This document shows, in pieces, positions 9,428 through 17,963 of a DNA stretch of 64,000 nucleotides. Position 1 is the stretch's first letter, and each line of letters begins with the position of its first letter. Source of the DNA: Verrucomicrobiales bacterium (GTDB lineage Bacteria; Verrucomicrobiota; Verrucomicrobiia; Verrucomicrobiales; V1-33); NCBI GenBank assembly GCA_028293125.1, contig JAQGPJ010000072.1, positions 29,611-93,610 of the forward strand. Reading direction: 5' to 3'. The position numbers and the translations under genes are program-made. A model generated the notes under the pieces. The model saw only the letters and a program-made list of their open reading frames with translations. It made no database searches and was not told the origin of the DNA.

Positions 9428-10043
9428 CCCTTCTCAGCCCGACCCGCCGTCCGGCCAGCCGGAGAAGGACCGCTGGCCGGTGCTCCGGGATCATGTTTAC
9501 GACGGCATCCAGGAGTTCGACCAGCCGCTGCCCAACTGGTGGCTGTGGACCCTTTATCTGGCCATCCTGTGGACGCTGACCGTCTGGTTCTGGGAATTTC
9601 AGATTGCCCGTCCACTGAACTTGGCCAAGCCGGACGGCCAGCGCGTCAGCGAAGCAGTGACAGAAGTGAAGGACCGGCAGGCAGCCCATCTGACCCAGGT
9701 GCTCAGCACCTTGGATGACCGGCGGTTCTGGGAAATGGCGCGCAATCCGGAGGTGACCGCCCGCGGGCAGACCACGTATGAGAACATTTGCGCCGCCTGC
9801 CATGCGAAGGATCTCAGCGCCATGATGGGAGGAGCGAAGCTGCCAGGCCTGCCTCTCAACGACGCGGAATGGAAGTATGGCGGCAAGCCACTCGACATCT
9901 TCAGAACCGTGACCAAAGGCTCGCCGGACCCCACCAAGGGCATGATCGCCTGGGAGCCTCAGCTCGGCGGCGTGAAGGTGGCGGAGATCGTGGCCTACAT
10001 CCTCAGCACCCACCAGCCGGAAGCGGATCTGACAGCCAAATAA
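9414..10043 (+). CDS. ccoP: cbb3 oxidase subunit III (CcoP), monohaem form
   Basis: This is 209 residues. The ATG at 9414 is chosen because residues after it match CcoP: HVYDGIQEFDQPLPNWWLWTLY then a membrane span (LAILWTLTVWFWEF). The frame upstream of it is a shadow of ccoQ. A single cytochrome c domain carries CAACH (ENICAACHAKD) near residue 126 and ends with a conserved helix VAEIVAYILSTHQ. Classical CcoP is about 300 residues with two CxxCH sites; only one is present here, so the protein is a short, monohaem version. It should pass electrons to CcoO from periplasmic donors. Confidence 0.92.
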   Translation: MSPADPSQPDPPSGQPEKDRWPVLRDHVYDGIQEFDQPLPNWWLWTLYLAILWTLTVWFWEFQIARPLNLAKPDGQRVSEAVTEVKDRQAAHLTQVLSTLDDRRFWEMARNPEVTARGQTTYENICAACHAKDLSAMMGGAKLPGLPLNDAEWKYGGKPLDIFRTVTKGSPDPTKGMIAWEPQLGGVKVAEIVAYILSTHQPEADLTAK

Positions 10044-10120
10044 AAGGCCGCCGTCCGGTCCCTGTCCGTCGGCCGGATCCGGCCTGACGGAATCCTCCTC
10101 CCTCCCTTCACCATTCTTCC

Positions 10121-11554
10121 GTGAGCACCGGCCTCAAACGCCCCACGCTGGACACCGTCACCACCATCAACCGTGACGGCTCCCGGCACCTGATCCATCC
10201 CGCCGACGCGGCGGGGCGCTTTATGCTGGCCAGACGGCTGTTCGCGGTGCTGCTGCTGGCGGTTTACATCCTGCTGCCGTGGATCCCCATCAATGGCAGC
10301 CCGGCGGTGTTTCTGGACGTGGCCAACCGGCGGTTCCATCTCTTCGGCCTGACCTTTCTGGCCCAGGATCTGTGGGTGGCCTTTTTCGCCGTCAGCGGGG
10401 CGGGATTCATTCTGTTCTACCTGACAGCCCTGTTTGGGCGGCTGTGGTGCGGCTGGGCCTGTCCCTACACTGTGTTCCTGGAGCACGCCGTGCGCCGGGT
10501 GGAGCGCTGGATCGAGGGCGACGCCCAGTCGCGCCGCCGCCTGGACGCCATGCCATGGCGGGGGATGAAGATTCTGCGCCGGGGACTGTCGCTGACGGCA
10601 ACCTTTCTGATCTCGCTGCTGGTGGCCCATTTTTTCCTGGCCTACTTTGTCTCTCTGCCAAGGCTTTGGAAAATGATGCTCAGCCGCCCGGGGGAGCACT
10701 GGTTCGCCTTCTGCGTGGTCATGCTGGTGACCCTGACGCTCTTTTTCTGCTTCGCCTGGTTCCGCGAGCAGTTCTGCATCGTCCTCTGTCCCTATGGCCG
10801 CATCCAGTCGGCCCTGACGGATGAGCACACTCTGACCGTGGCCTACGACCGCGGCCGTGGCGAGCCGCGTGGCCGTCCCGGAGCCACCGGAGTGGGGGAC
10901 TGTGTGAACTGTCTCCGCTGCGTGCAGGTCTGTCCCACCGGCATCGATATCCGCAACGGCCTGCAGCTGGAATGCATCGGCTGTGCAGCCTGCCTGGACG
11001 CCTGCGACGCCGTGATGCTGCGCCTCAAGCGCCGGCGCGGCTTGGTCCGCTACACCTCCATGCGGGGGCTGCAGGGGCTGAAAACCCGCTGGTTGAGACC
11101 GCGCATTCTGGCCTACACCGGACTGTTGGCCGCCGGGCTGGCAGCGCTGGGATTCTCCATTACCCGCCTGCATTCCTTCCAAGCCACCCTGACCCGGCTG
11201 GCGGGGGCTCCCTACTATGTCACGGCGGAGGGAGTGCGGAACCAGTTCCAGCTGGAGCTGGTGAACAAGCGGCGGGAGACCGGGGAATTCCGCCTGGACT
11301 TGGAGGACGCTCCCGCCGGCACCCGTCTCAACCCCTCCGGCAATGCCATCAGGGTTCCCGGTCAGGAGGAGTATAAAGGGGTGCTGACCATCGAAATCCC
11401 CCGCTCCGTCTACCAAGGAAAACAGCGACTGGTGCTCCGGGTGCGGAATGGCACCCACCCCGACGCCACGGCGCTGGAGTTTGAATTCACCGGCCCCGAT
11501 CCCCGGCTGCTGCCGGAAATCTCCCCTGCTCCTGCCCCCGCCTCCATCCCATGA
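10121..11554 (+). CDS. ccoG: cbb3 oxidase accessory protein CcoG (FixG-like ferredoxin/Cu reductase)
   Basis: This is 477 residues, with a GTG start. Membrane spans occur near residues 35-55, 80-105, 150-175, 190-215 and about 330-350. Cys clusters are CGWACPYTVFLEH and CPYGRIQSALTD, and a classical 2x[4Fe-4S] ferredoxin follows (CVNCLRCVQVCPTGIDIRNG, CIGCAACLDACD). The C-terminal periplasmic Ig-like domain (YYVTAEGVRNQFQLELVNKR) is the FixG C-terminal domain. The protein takes part in cbb3 oxidase assembly, probably by reducing Cu(II) for CcoI-dependent copper delivery (established for the family). The stop overlaps the next start as ATGA. Confidence 0.95.
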   Translation: MSTGLKRPTLDTVTTINRDGSRHLIHPADAAGRFMLARRLFAVLLLAVYILLPWIPINGSPAVFLDVANRRFHLFGLTFLAQDLWVAFFAVSGAGFILFYLTALFGRLWCGWACPYTVFLEHAVRRVERWIEGDAQSRRRLDAMPWRGMKILRRGLSLTATFLISLLVAHFFLAYFVSLPRLWKMMLSRPGEHWFAFCVVMLVTLTLFFCFAWFREQFCIVLCPYGRIQSALTDEHTLTVAYDRGRGEPRGRPGATGVGDCVNCLRCVQVCPTGIDIRNGLQLECIGCAACLDACDAVMLRLKRRRGLVRYTSMRGLQGLKTRWLRPRILAYTGLLAAGLAALGFSITRLHSFQATLTRLAGAPYYVTAEGVRNQFQLELVNKRRETGEFRLDLEDAPAGTRLNPSGNAIRVPGQEEYKGVLTIEIPRSVYQGKQRLVLRVRNGTHPDATALEFEFTGPDPRLLPEISPAPAPASIP

Positions 11555-11865
11555 ACCCTGACCTTATCCCCCCCAGGCCGGAACACCGCCAGGCCTGCGC
11601 CATGGTCTCCCGCTGCAAGTGCCGTGGATCCTGCGGAAACGCGGGTATCCACCGGGACGGCGCTCCAGTGGCGGGAGGCCCTGACGCCGGCCCGCGGCCC
11701 CGGCCTTCCTCCTGGCTGGCGGAGCGGCCATGGATCTGGTTCTGGGTGGTTTTCCTGGTCCTGATCAGCGTCTGGACCGGATTCATCATGCTGGCGGTGA
11801 AAAACCAGCCCGCCAGTGTTCCCCTGTCCCCAACCACCAACAGCCGGAGCCACAGTCATGGGTGA
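11551..11865 (+). CDS. Small membrane protein with Cys-rich N-terminus in the cco locus
   Basis: This is 104 residues, overlapping ccoG by 4 bases. A Cys-containing hydrophilic N-terminus (SRCKCRGSCGNAG) is followed by one transmembrane helix (WIWFWVVFLVLISVWTGFIML) and a short tail ending in HSHG. It occupies the place where FixH/CcoH is usually encoded, but the residues do not resemble FixH. The C-X-C-X3-C arrangement plus a His tail, set between a copper reductase and copper transport genes, makes a metal-binding role conceivable; this is inference only. Confidence 0.6.
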   Translation: MNPDLIPPRPEHRQACAMVSRCKCRGSCGNAGIHRDGAPVAGGPDAGPRPRPSSWLAERPWIWFWVVFLVLISVWTGFIMLAVKNQPASVPLSPTTNSRSHSHG

Positions 11866-12574
11866 TCCGGTTGTCAGCACCACAGCCGGCGCATTCATGG
11901 TGGGGTTGCTCACCAGCGCCCACTGCTCCATCATGTGCGGTCCCCTGCTGTGCGCCGCTCTCCCCCGGCCCAGTCCGGCCTACCATGCGGGCCGCGTGGT
12001 GGCCTACACCACCCTTGGAGCCGCCGCCGGCGCCTTGGGAAAGCCGCCGCTTCAACTGCTGTCCCATTCCCCGGCCGCCCTCCTACCCTGGGTGCTGGTT
12101 CTGCTGCTGGGATCCATCCTTCTCGGCTGGAAGCCGGCGCTTCCCAAGCCCCGGTTTCTTCAGCGGCTGGCCATGCGTGCCCGGCTGCAGCAAAGCACCG
12201 CCGCCCGCGGGCTGATCACCGGCCTGCTGACCCCGCTGCTGCCCTGCGGTCCGCTGTATCTGGTGCTCGCCGCCTGTCTGGTGTCGGCATCCGCCGCCTC
12301 CGGAGCCCGGTTCGCTCTGGCTTTCACGCTGGGCACCATTCCCCTGCTCTGGATCAGCCAGGCGGGATGGGGCCGGCTGAACCAATCCCTTTCCGCCGCC
12401 CGCATGCGGATGCTCCAGCGGTCCATGGCCGGGTTGGCCCTGCTGATGGTGCTCTGGAGGCTGATTCCCTCCGGCAGCCTCTCCGGGTCCACAACGGAGG
12501 CCGCCAAGGTGGACTCCGTTCCGTCCTGCCCGCTCTGCACCCTGCCGGCAACTGTTTCCGCCTCCACGCCATGA
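11858..12574 (+). CDS. SafE/TauE-type (DsbD-like) membrane protein of the cbb3 maturation cluster
   Basis: This is 238 residues, with the ATG at 11858 overlapping the preceding ORF by 8 bases. It has about six transmembrane helices and the hallmark GLLTSAHCSIMCGPLLCAAL (GxxxxxHCxxMCG) motif found in the sulfite-exporter TauE/SafE-like proteins that accompany ccoG/ccoI. The second repeat half shows LLTPLLPCGPLYLVLAACL. A role in thiol/copper handling during oxidase assembly is usually proposed; the transported species is not certain. The stop TGA overlaps the ccoI ATG. Confidence 0.85.
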   Translation: MGDPVVSTTAGAFMVGLLTSAHCSIMCGPLLCAALPRPSPAYHAGRVVAYTTLGAAAGALGKPPLQLLSHSPAALLPWVLVLLLGSILLGWKPALPKPRFLQRLAMRARLQQSTAARGLITGLLTPLLPCGPLYLVLAACLVSASAASGARFALAFTLGTIPLLWISQAGWGRLNQSLSAARMRMLQRSMAGLALLMVLWRLIPSGSLSGSTTEAAKVDSVPSCPLCTLPATVSASTP

Positions 12575-15084
12575 ACCCCTCCGCCCCCTGCCGGCACTGT
12601 GGCACCCCCTTTCATCCCACGCCATCGGAGCCGGAGTTCTGCTGCGCCGGATGCTCCTTTGTCCACGGCATGATCACCGCCGGAGGTTTTGGGAAGTTTT
12701 ATGATCTCAAAGGCGGGGCTACCCTGCTGCCGGCGGGGGGAACGGTGCTCCTGCAGCCGGAAACGGACTGGGCGCGCCTGGCGCAGCTGGAATCCGAAGC
12801 CGCCGCTGGGGAGGAGGCGCAAACGGTGGAGGCCGCCTTCGATATTCAGGGCGTGTCCTGCATTGGCTGTGTCTGGCTCATTGAGGCCGCTTTCGCCAGG
12901 AAATCCGGAGGCGTGCGCTGCATTGTGGATCCCTCGCGGGGACTGATCACGCTGAACTGGTGCCGGGGATCGTTCGATCTGCCGGACTTTGTCAGGACGC
13001 TGGCCTCGTTCGGTTATCGCATCACTGCCCATCAGGAGGGGGGCGGGGAGACATCCAAGGGCGTTTCCGGCATGAAGCTGGGACTCTGCGGCGGTATGGC
13101 GCTGAATGCCATGGCCTTCACCCTGCCCCGGTATGCCGGCATGGAGGCCTCCTCGGAGCTGGCCGGGATTTTTGAAATCATCGCCGCGTTTTCGGCGACC
13201 GTAAGTCTGTTCGCGGGCGGGGGATACTTCATTCCCCGTGCCTGGGCGGCTTTGCGCCTAGGGCACCTGCATCTGGATGTCCCCATCGCCTTGGGCATCA
13301 CCGCCGCTTGGCTGGGATCCGCCGCGGGGTGGCTGCTGAAGGCGCCGGGGCTGCTGTATTTTGACTTTGTGGCGGTCTTCATCTTTTTGATGCTGCTGGG
13401 GCGGCGGCTGCAGGAGGCCTCGGTGGCCGCCAACCGCCAGCGCCTGCTGCGTCAGGATCCCAGCCTTCAACCTGTGGAGATCCCTGATCCGGACATGGAT
13501 GGATGGCACCCATGCCCGGTGCGCCGTCTGGTGTCGGGGCAGGAATTCCGTGTGCTGCCGGGTGCGGTGGTGCCGGTGGCGGCGCGTCTCTCCGCGCCGC
13601 AGGCCCTGCTGGGGCTGGACTGGATTTCCGGGGAAGCGGAGCCGGTGCCCTATTCCGCAGGGGCCATCATTCCCTCGGGAGCCATTCATCTGGGCAGCCA
13701 ACCCCTGCCGCTGACCGCGTGCGAGCCTTGGGACGATTCCCTGCTGGCCCGTCTGGTGAAGGAGGATGCCACCCAAACCCAGGACAACGCCGCCGCGCGG
13801 TGGCTGGACAAAACCCTGCGCCTTTACCTCGGCATCATTCTGATGACCGCCTTCGCCGGTGCCACCGTCTGGCTGGCCGGCGGGGCCGGATGGACTGTGG
13901 CCACTCAGGTTTTTGTCTCCGTGCTTGTCGTGTCCTGTCCCTGCGCTCTCGGCGTGGCAGTGCCACTGGCGCACGACTTGGCGGTGGCCCGGCTGCGGGC
14001 GGCGGGGATCTTTGTCCGCACGCCGGATTTCTGGAGAAGGCTGCTGAGGGTAAGCCGTATCGTCTTCGATAAAACTGGCACGCTCACGCTGGATACCCCG
14101 CGCCTGCTGCATCCGGAAGTTCTGATGTCACTGCCGAAGGATGCGGTCCGAGCCTTGGCTACCCTTGTTTCGGAAAGCCGCCATCCTGTCTCCGCAGCCA
14201 TGCGCGAGGCCTTGGCTTTGCAGGATCTTTTCCACCCCGCCTCTTCCGCCAGCAACCTGGAGAACCGTCCGGAGGAAATCTGTGGTCACGGCCTGCGCTT
14301 TATGGATTCCACGGGCGTGCTTTGGGAGCTGCGCCGTCCCTCAGACCGGAATTCCGGAGGCCATCCGGAAATGCCGACCATGGGAAACAGCCAAGAGCTT
14401 TCTGCCGACACCGTGCTCACCCGCAACGAACGGCTGGTGGCCGGATTCCAGTTCGCGGAAACCGGACGCACGGACGCGGCGGAGGTGATCGCCGGGTTCC
14501 GGAAACAGGGGAAATCCGTTTTTCTGCTGAGCGGCGACCGGGAGTCCAAAGTGCGGGCCATGGCCGAGTCGCTGGGCATTCCCGCACATCAGGCGCTCGC
14601 CCGGCGGACGCCGGAGGCCAAGGGCGCATGGATGCAGCTTCATGGCCGTGACGCCCTGTTCATCGGCGATGGAGCCAATGACACCCTGGCTGCCAAGTCC
14701 GCGTGCTGTTCGGGCACGCTGGCAGTGGATCGCACGCTGCTGGCGGAAAATTCAGATTTTTACTTTCTAAGCCGCAGTCTGAGCCCGCTCCAGCTGCTTT
14801 TCAGCATGGCCCGCCGACGCCAGACCGCCGTGCGCCGGGCCTTCATTTTTGCGGTGCTTTACAATCTCGGAGCTTTGGCTCTGGCCCTCACCGGCAGGAT
14901 GAATCCCCTGCTGGCGGCCATTCTCATGCCCCTCAGTTCCTTGGCCACCATCCTCATCATCACCGCCACGCTGAACCGCCGGCGGAAAGCGGACCCCTGC
15001 GGAGGTTCCCCAAAGCGCGTGCCTCCAGTCTGCGCTCATCCTTCCCGAACCGCCGTCGGGATGCCGGTCACCACCTCCCTCTGA
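12571..15084 (+). CDS. ccoI: Copper-type heavy-metal P-type ATPase CcoI/FixI
   Basis: This is 837 residues. The ATG at 12571 overlaps the SafE stop (ATGA). The N-terminus has the Cys-rich metal-binding stretch CRHCGTPF...EFCCAGCSF typical of FixI-class ATPases, then a heavy-metal-associated domain with GVSCIGCVWLIE. Eight membrane helices, the CPC transport motif (SCPCALGVAVP), the phosphorylation site DKTGTLTLD, an SRHPVSAAM segment in the nucleotide domain and the hinge GDGANDTLAA follow. It exports or delivers copper across the membrane for the cbb3 active site. It ends the five-gene overlapping maturation cluster starting at ccoG. Confidence 0.95.
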   Translation: MNPSAPCRHCGTPFHPTPSEPEFCCAGCSFVHGMITAGGFGKFYDLKGGATLLPAGGTVLLQPETDWARLAQLESEAAAGEEAQTVEAAFDIQGVSCIGCVWLIEAAFARKSGGVRCIVDPSRGLITLNWCRGSFDLPDFVRTLASFGYRITAHQEGGGETSKGVSGMKLGLCGGMALNAMAFTLPRYAGMEASSELAGIFEIIAAFSATVSLFAGGGYFIPRAWAALRLGHLHLDVPIALGITAAWLGSAAGWLLKAPGLLYFDFVAVFIFLMLLGRRLQEASVAANRQRLLRQDPSLQPVEIPDPDMDGWHPCPVRRLVSGQEFRVLPGAVVPVAARLSAPQALLGLDWISGEAEPVPYSAGAIIPSGAIHLGSQPLPLTACEPWDDSLLARLVKEDATQTQDNAAARWLDKTLRLYLGIILMTAFAGATVWLAGGAGWTVATQVFVSVLVVSCPCALGVAVPLAHDLAVARLRAAGIFVRTPDFWRRLLRVSRIVFDKTGTLTLDTPRLLHPEVLMSLPKDAVRALATLVSESRHPVSAAMREALALQDLFHPASSASNLENRPEEICGHGLRFMDSTGVLWELRRPSDRNSGGHPEMPTMGNSQELSADTVLTRNERLVAGFQFAETGRTDAAEVIAGFRKQGKSVFLLSGDRESKVRAMAESLGIPAHQALARRTPEAKGAWMQLHGRDALFIGDGANDTLAAKSACCSGTLAVDRTLLAENSDFYFLSRSLSPLQLLFSMARRRQTAVRRAFIFAVLYNLGALALALTGRMNPLLAAILMPLSSLATILIITATLNRRRKADPCGGSPKRVPPVCAHPSRTAVGMPVTTSL

Positions 15085-15168
15085 CGGCTGCCTCCGTTAT
15101 CCGTTCGAGACCAATGGCAATTTCCGGGGGTGCAAAGTCCCCACCCCGCCATTAGGCTCCGGGTGACC

Positions 15169-16113
15169 ATGCCCTTTACGGATGCCACCCCGATCTCCGA
15201 TCACGAAACCCTGCTGAAAAAGCTGCGGCAAAGCCCGCTGCTGGACCGCTATATCCGCGCTTTCCGCCAGGCCACAGGCCTTTCTCTCTGGCTGACAGGG
15301 CCGGACACCTCCCAAAGCTGCGAGGCCATCAACCCTTTCTGCCAAGCGGTCGCCCACCGCACCGGAGGCTGCGAGGCCTGCGAGCGCTCGCATTCGGAAC
15401 TGATCAGTCGCGGGGGTCAGGAGGCGGTCACGGTCAAATGCTTTGCCCGCCTGCGGGAGACCGCCGTTCCGGTCCGCTTAGGCAGAATGCTGATCGGTCA
15501 TCTCCGTACGGGGCAGGTTTTCGCCGAACTGCCGAAGGAGTCCCATTTCCAGCAGGCCCTGAAAGTGCTGCGGGAGGACCCAGAGTTCCGCGAATGCCAT
15601 TTGGAGCCGCTGCGTGCGGCCTACTTCAGCGGCAAGGTGCTCACGGAAGAGCATTACCAGGGCATCATTGATCTCCTTGTTATTTTCGGCGTCCAGCTTT
15701 CCTGCGAGCTGGAGCGCATTCCTCAAACCGGGGAGTCGTCCCTGCCGGAATCCATTGGAAAAATCTGCCGGCATCTCAAGGCGAACTCTGACTCGGAATT
15801 CTCCTTGGAGACCCTCGCCGGAATCGCCTGTCTCAGCCCGCACCATCTGTGCACGGTTTTCAAATCCTCCACCGGCATGACCCTGACGGAGTTCCAGAAC
15901 CGCCACCGGATTATGCAGGCCAAAAAACGCCTCGCCAGCCGCCATGCCCGCATCAACGAGGTCGCGCTGGATGTGGGCTTTGGCTCCCTCTCCCAGTTCA
16001 ACCGGTGCTTCCGCAAATACGCGGGTCTCTCCCCCACTGAATTCCGGACCCACAGCCGCCCCGCCGGACACCCGTCCCGGATCAATCAGTTTAAAGCCAA
16101 AACCCCGGCTTGA
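15169..16113 (+). CDS. PocR-domain AraC-family transcriptional regulator
   Basis: This is 314 residues from ATG 15169; an in-frame upstream start at 15130 adds 13 residues with no support. The N-terminal ~165 residues form a PocR-type sensory domain with the Cys pattern INPFCQAVAHRTGGCEACERSH and a later VKCFARL; such domains may bind hydrocarbon-derived small molecules or a metal. The C-terminal ~100 residues are an AraC double helix-turn-helix (LETLAGIACLSPHHLCTVFK; INEVALDVGFGSLSQFNRCF then KYAGLSPTEFR). It lies 84 bases after ccoI on the same strand, so it may be co-transcribed; whether it controls the oxidase cluster is unknown. Confidence 0.88.
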   Translation: MPFTDATPISDHETLLKKLRQSPLLDRYIRAFRQATGLSLWLTGPDTSQSCEAINPFCQAVAHRTGGCEACERSHSELISRGGQEAVTVKCFARLRETAVPVRLGRMLIGHLRTGQVFAELPKESHFQQALKVLREDPEFRECHLEPLRAAYFSGKVLTEEHYQGIIDLLVIFGVQLSCELERIPQTGESSLPESIGKICRHLKANSDSEFSLETLAGIACLSPHHLCTVFKSSTGMTLTEFQNRHRIMQAKKRLASRHARINEVALDVGFGSLSQFNRCFRKYAGLSPTEFRTHSRPAGHPSRINQFKAKTPA

Positions 16114-16413
16114 CGGACCAGCTAACTGCCGCCGGCAAAGCCAAGAGCCTCCATAAACCTATCAAAAGTTGCGACGTCGCAACTTTTTGTATCTCACCGC
16201 CGCCGGCAAAACTTGGAGCCTCCATGGGCTTCATGCACCGTGTGCCGGAGAAAAATGGAGCCTCTGGTTCCAGGATCAATAAACGCCGTCGTGTGTTCCA
16301 ACGGCAAGGAAATGGATCATCACGTGCCCTCCCTGCTCCTCATAAACAAGCGCCGCCTAGGGGAGCTTCCGTTACTGCTTGGTGAAGCCGGGAGTGAAAA
16401 AAACCTCCACGGA
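16114..16413. repeat. Intergenic repeat block with perfect 24-bp palindrome
   Basis: This 300-base stretch lies between convergent genes. It contains an exact palindrome at 16164-16187 (12+12, AAAAGTTGCGAC and its complement, no spacer) followed by T-rich sequence, so it can form a hairpin readable from both sides. An imperfect ~30-base direct repeat (GCCGCCGGCAAA...GAGCCTCCAT) occurs at 16130-16154 and 16199-16225. A further ATGGAGCC-N3-GGTTCCA element lies near 16256. The palindrome looks like an interspersed intergenic repeat or a bidirectional terminator; copy number cannot be judged from one window. Confidence 0.6.
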
Positions 16414-17553
16414 TTATTTTTCTTCAATGACGCCGAGGTTCCAGGCGTCGTGCATTTCCTGCAGAGAGGGGATTTTAAGCGGACGGACGATTCTCATGCC
16501 GAGGAACTGGGCGCCGGTGTGGAACCAGCGGCTTTTGGGCAGCTGAGGATCGATATCCTTCCAGACATCCCTGGATCCCCGGCGGCAGGCGCTGCGGAGT
16601 GCAGGGGTGTCGTCATCCCAGGAGCCACCCCGGACCACGCGGGGATACTGGGTCACCGGTCGGTTGAAGGGATTGGAAACGGCTGTGTCCGGTGGCTGGC
16701 CAGCCAGCGTCCGGTAGAAATCCGCACTGTATTGATCCAGCACCCACTCGACGACGTTGCCGTGCATGTCGTAAAGTCCCCAGGGATTGGGCTTCTTTGT
16801 GGCCACGGGGTGGCTGGTGGCATCGCTGTTGTCGAAAAACCAGGCGTATTCCTCCATCTTGCTGATATCATCCCCGAATGACCAGGTGGTCGTGGTGCCG
16901 GCGCGGGCGCCATATTCCCACTCCGCCTCGGTGGGCAGCCGGTAAAACTGCCCGGTCTGGGCGCTGAGCCACTGGCAGAATTTGCTGGCCGCGTGCTCGG
17001 TCATGCAGATGGCGGGATAGCCGGATTCGCCCATGCCGAAGGTCATGTCCGTATAAGGGGCCGTGGGGCTGCTGATGGCATCCACGGGCAATTCATCGGG
17101 CGGCGGGTCCTTTTTGCTGCCATCCTTGTACCGGGGCGGGGGGGTGGACATGAATGGCATGTAAAGGTCCCATGTCACTTCCGTGGCCCCCATCCAGAAA
17201 GCGTCGATTTTCACCTTCGCCCGCGGCCCCTCGTCGGCATGGCGTTTGGCCTCCGTGTCCGGGCTGCCCATGAGGAATTCCCCGGCGGGGATGGGCACCA
17301 TATCGAATTTTTTGGGAACCCGCCCCTTGGTCGTCACCCCTTGGTAAGGCTTGAAATCCGTTTCAGCGGCACCACCACTGGTTTTCACAATGAAATCACG
17401 GATTTTCCGGGTCAGTTCGATGGTGTCCGGCGAGTTCGGGTTTTTGCCTGTGGGCCGCGTTTGTCCGAGCGCGGTGACGGCGCTTTGAAAAACCAGAAGG
17501 GCCGCCGCCATGGGGACAGGGATCCGGAGGAGGGAAAAACGGGGATCGGGCAT
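16414..17553 (-). CDS. Secreted SUMF1/FGE-sulfatase-domain protein
   Basis: This is 379 residues. The start at 17553 gives a signal peptide (RFSLLRIPVPMAAALLVFQSAVTALGQ); the longer frame from 17751 adds an unlikely N-terminus. The SUMF1-type fold is recognisable by MVPIPAGEFLMGSPD, ATEVTWDLYMPFM, YPAICMTEHAASKFCQWLS, YRLPTEAEWEYGARAG, NPWGLYDMHGNVVEWVLDQY and RVVRGGSWDDDTPALRSACRRG. The catalytic Cys pair of true formylglycine-generating enzymes is not evident (one Cys in the C-terminal block), so it is more likely a non-sulfatase member of this fold, whose members bind ligands or modify other targets. It is divergent from the acetate kinase operon. Confidence 0.85.
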   Translation of the reverse strand: MPDPRFSLLRIPVPMAAALLVFQSAVTALGQTRPTGKNPNSPDTIELTRKIRDFIVKTSGGAAETDFKPYQGVTTKGRVPKKFDMVPIPAGEFLMGSPDTEAKRHADEGPRAKVKIDAFWMGATEVTWDLYMPFMSTPPPRYKDGSKKDPPPDELPVDAISSPTAPYTDMTFGMGESGYPAICMTEHAASKFCQWLSAQTGQFYRLPTEAEWEYGARAGTTTTWSFGDDISKMEEYAWFFDNSDATSHPVATKKPNPWGLYDMHGNVVEWVLDQYSADFYRTLAGQPPDTAVSNPFNRPVTQYPRVVRGGSWDDDTPALRSACRRGSRDVWKDIDPQLPKSRWFHTGAQFLGMRIVRPLKIPSLQEMHDAWNLGVIEEK

Positions 17554-17963
17554 TCTGTCAACACGGGTGCGGAAACCACGCTCTTCCAAGTGCCACCCGC
17601 CGGGGACTGGTGGAGAACGCTTCGGACTCCACTCTGCAAGTCCCTCCAAAGCCGGTTGATAAGGATCGCGCCAATGGGGGGGCCACAGGGAAAAGGAACA
17701 AACCGCAGACGGGCGCGCCCTCCAGCACAGGATTGGAGCCTGGCCACGCAAACGCCATGGGCCGGCCCTATGGATTCATAAATAAAATCCTCAAATATCC
17801 CGCCTCTTTTCCTGACAATTGGAAGACCGTATCAAACAAAAATTTCAATTAAACAGGTCGCTTGTGTGGGACCGCCGATGTACAGGTCCTGCGTTTACCT
17901 CCTGCGGGTTTAAGGCTTGGCACTCAGTCAATCGTCTCCTTGGGGGACTGTTCTTTTAACCCT
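17554..17963. promoter_or_regulatory. Divergent intergenic region, FGE-like gene / acetate kinase operon
   Basis: There are 410 bases between divergent starts. The stretch 17770-17855 is markedly AT-rich (ATAAATAAAATCCTCAAATA; CAAACAAAAATTTCAATTAA), unlike the GC-rich surroundings, and is the likely promoter area for both sides. No confident -35/-10 pair or operator could be assigned. Confidence 0.4.

Noticed and set aside
12083..12625. Gly-rich frames antisense to the SafE-like gene
   Set aside because: Shadow of the membrane protein's hydrophobic codons on the other strand.
16213..16881. 222-residue plus-strand frame running into the SUMF1-domain gene
   Set aside because: Mostly antisense to the SUMF1 gene. 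The first ~65 residues lie in the repeat-bearing spacer and look unlike any known protein.
16414..17553. True formylglycine-generating sulfatase activator
   Set aside because: No catalytic Cys pair and no sulfatase gene nearby.
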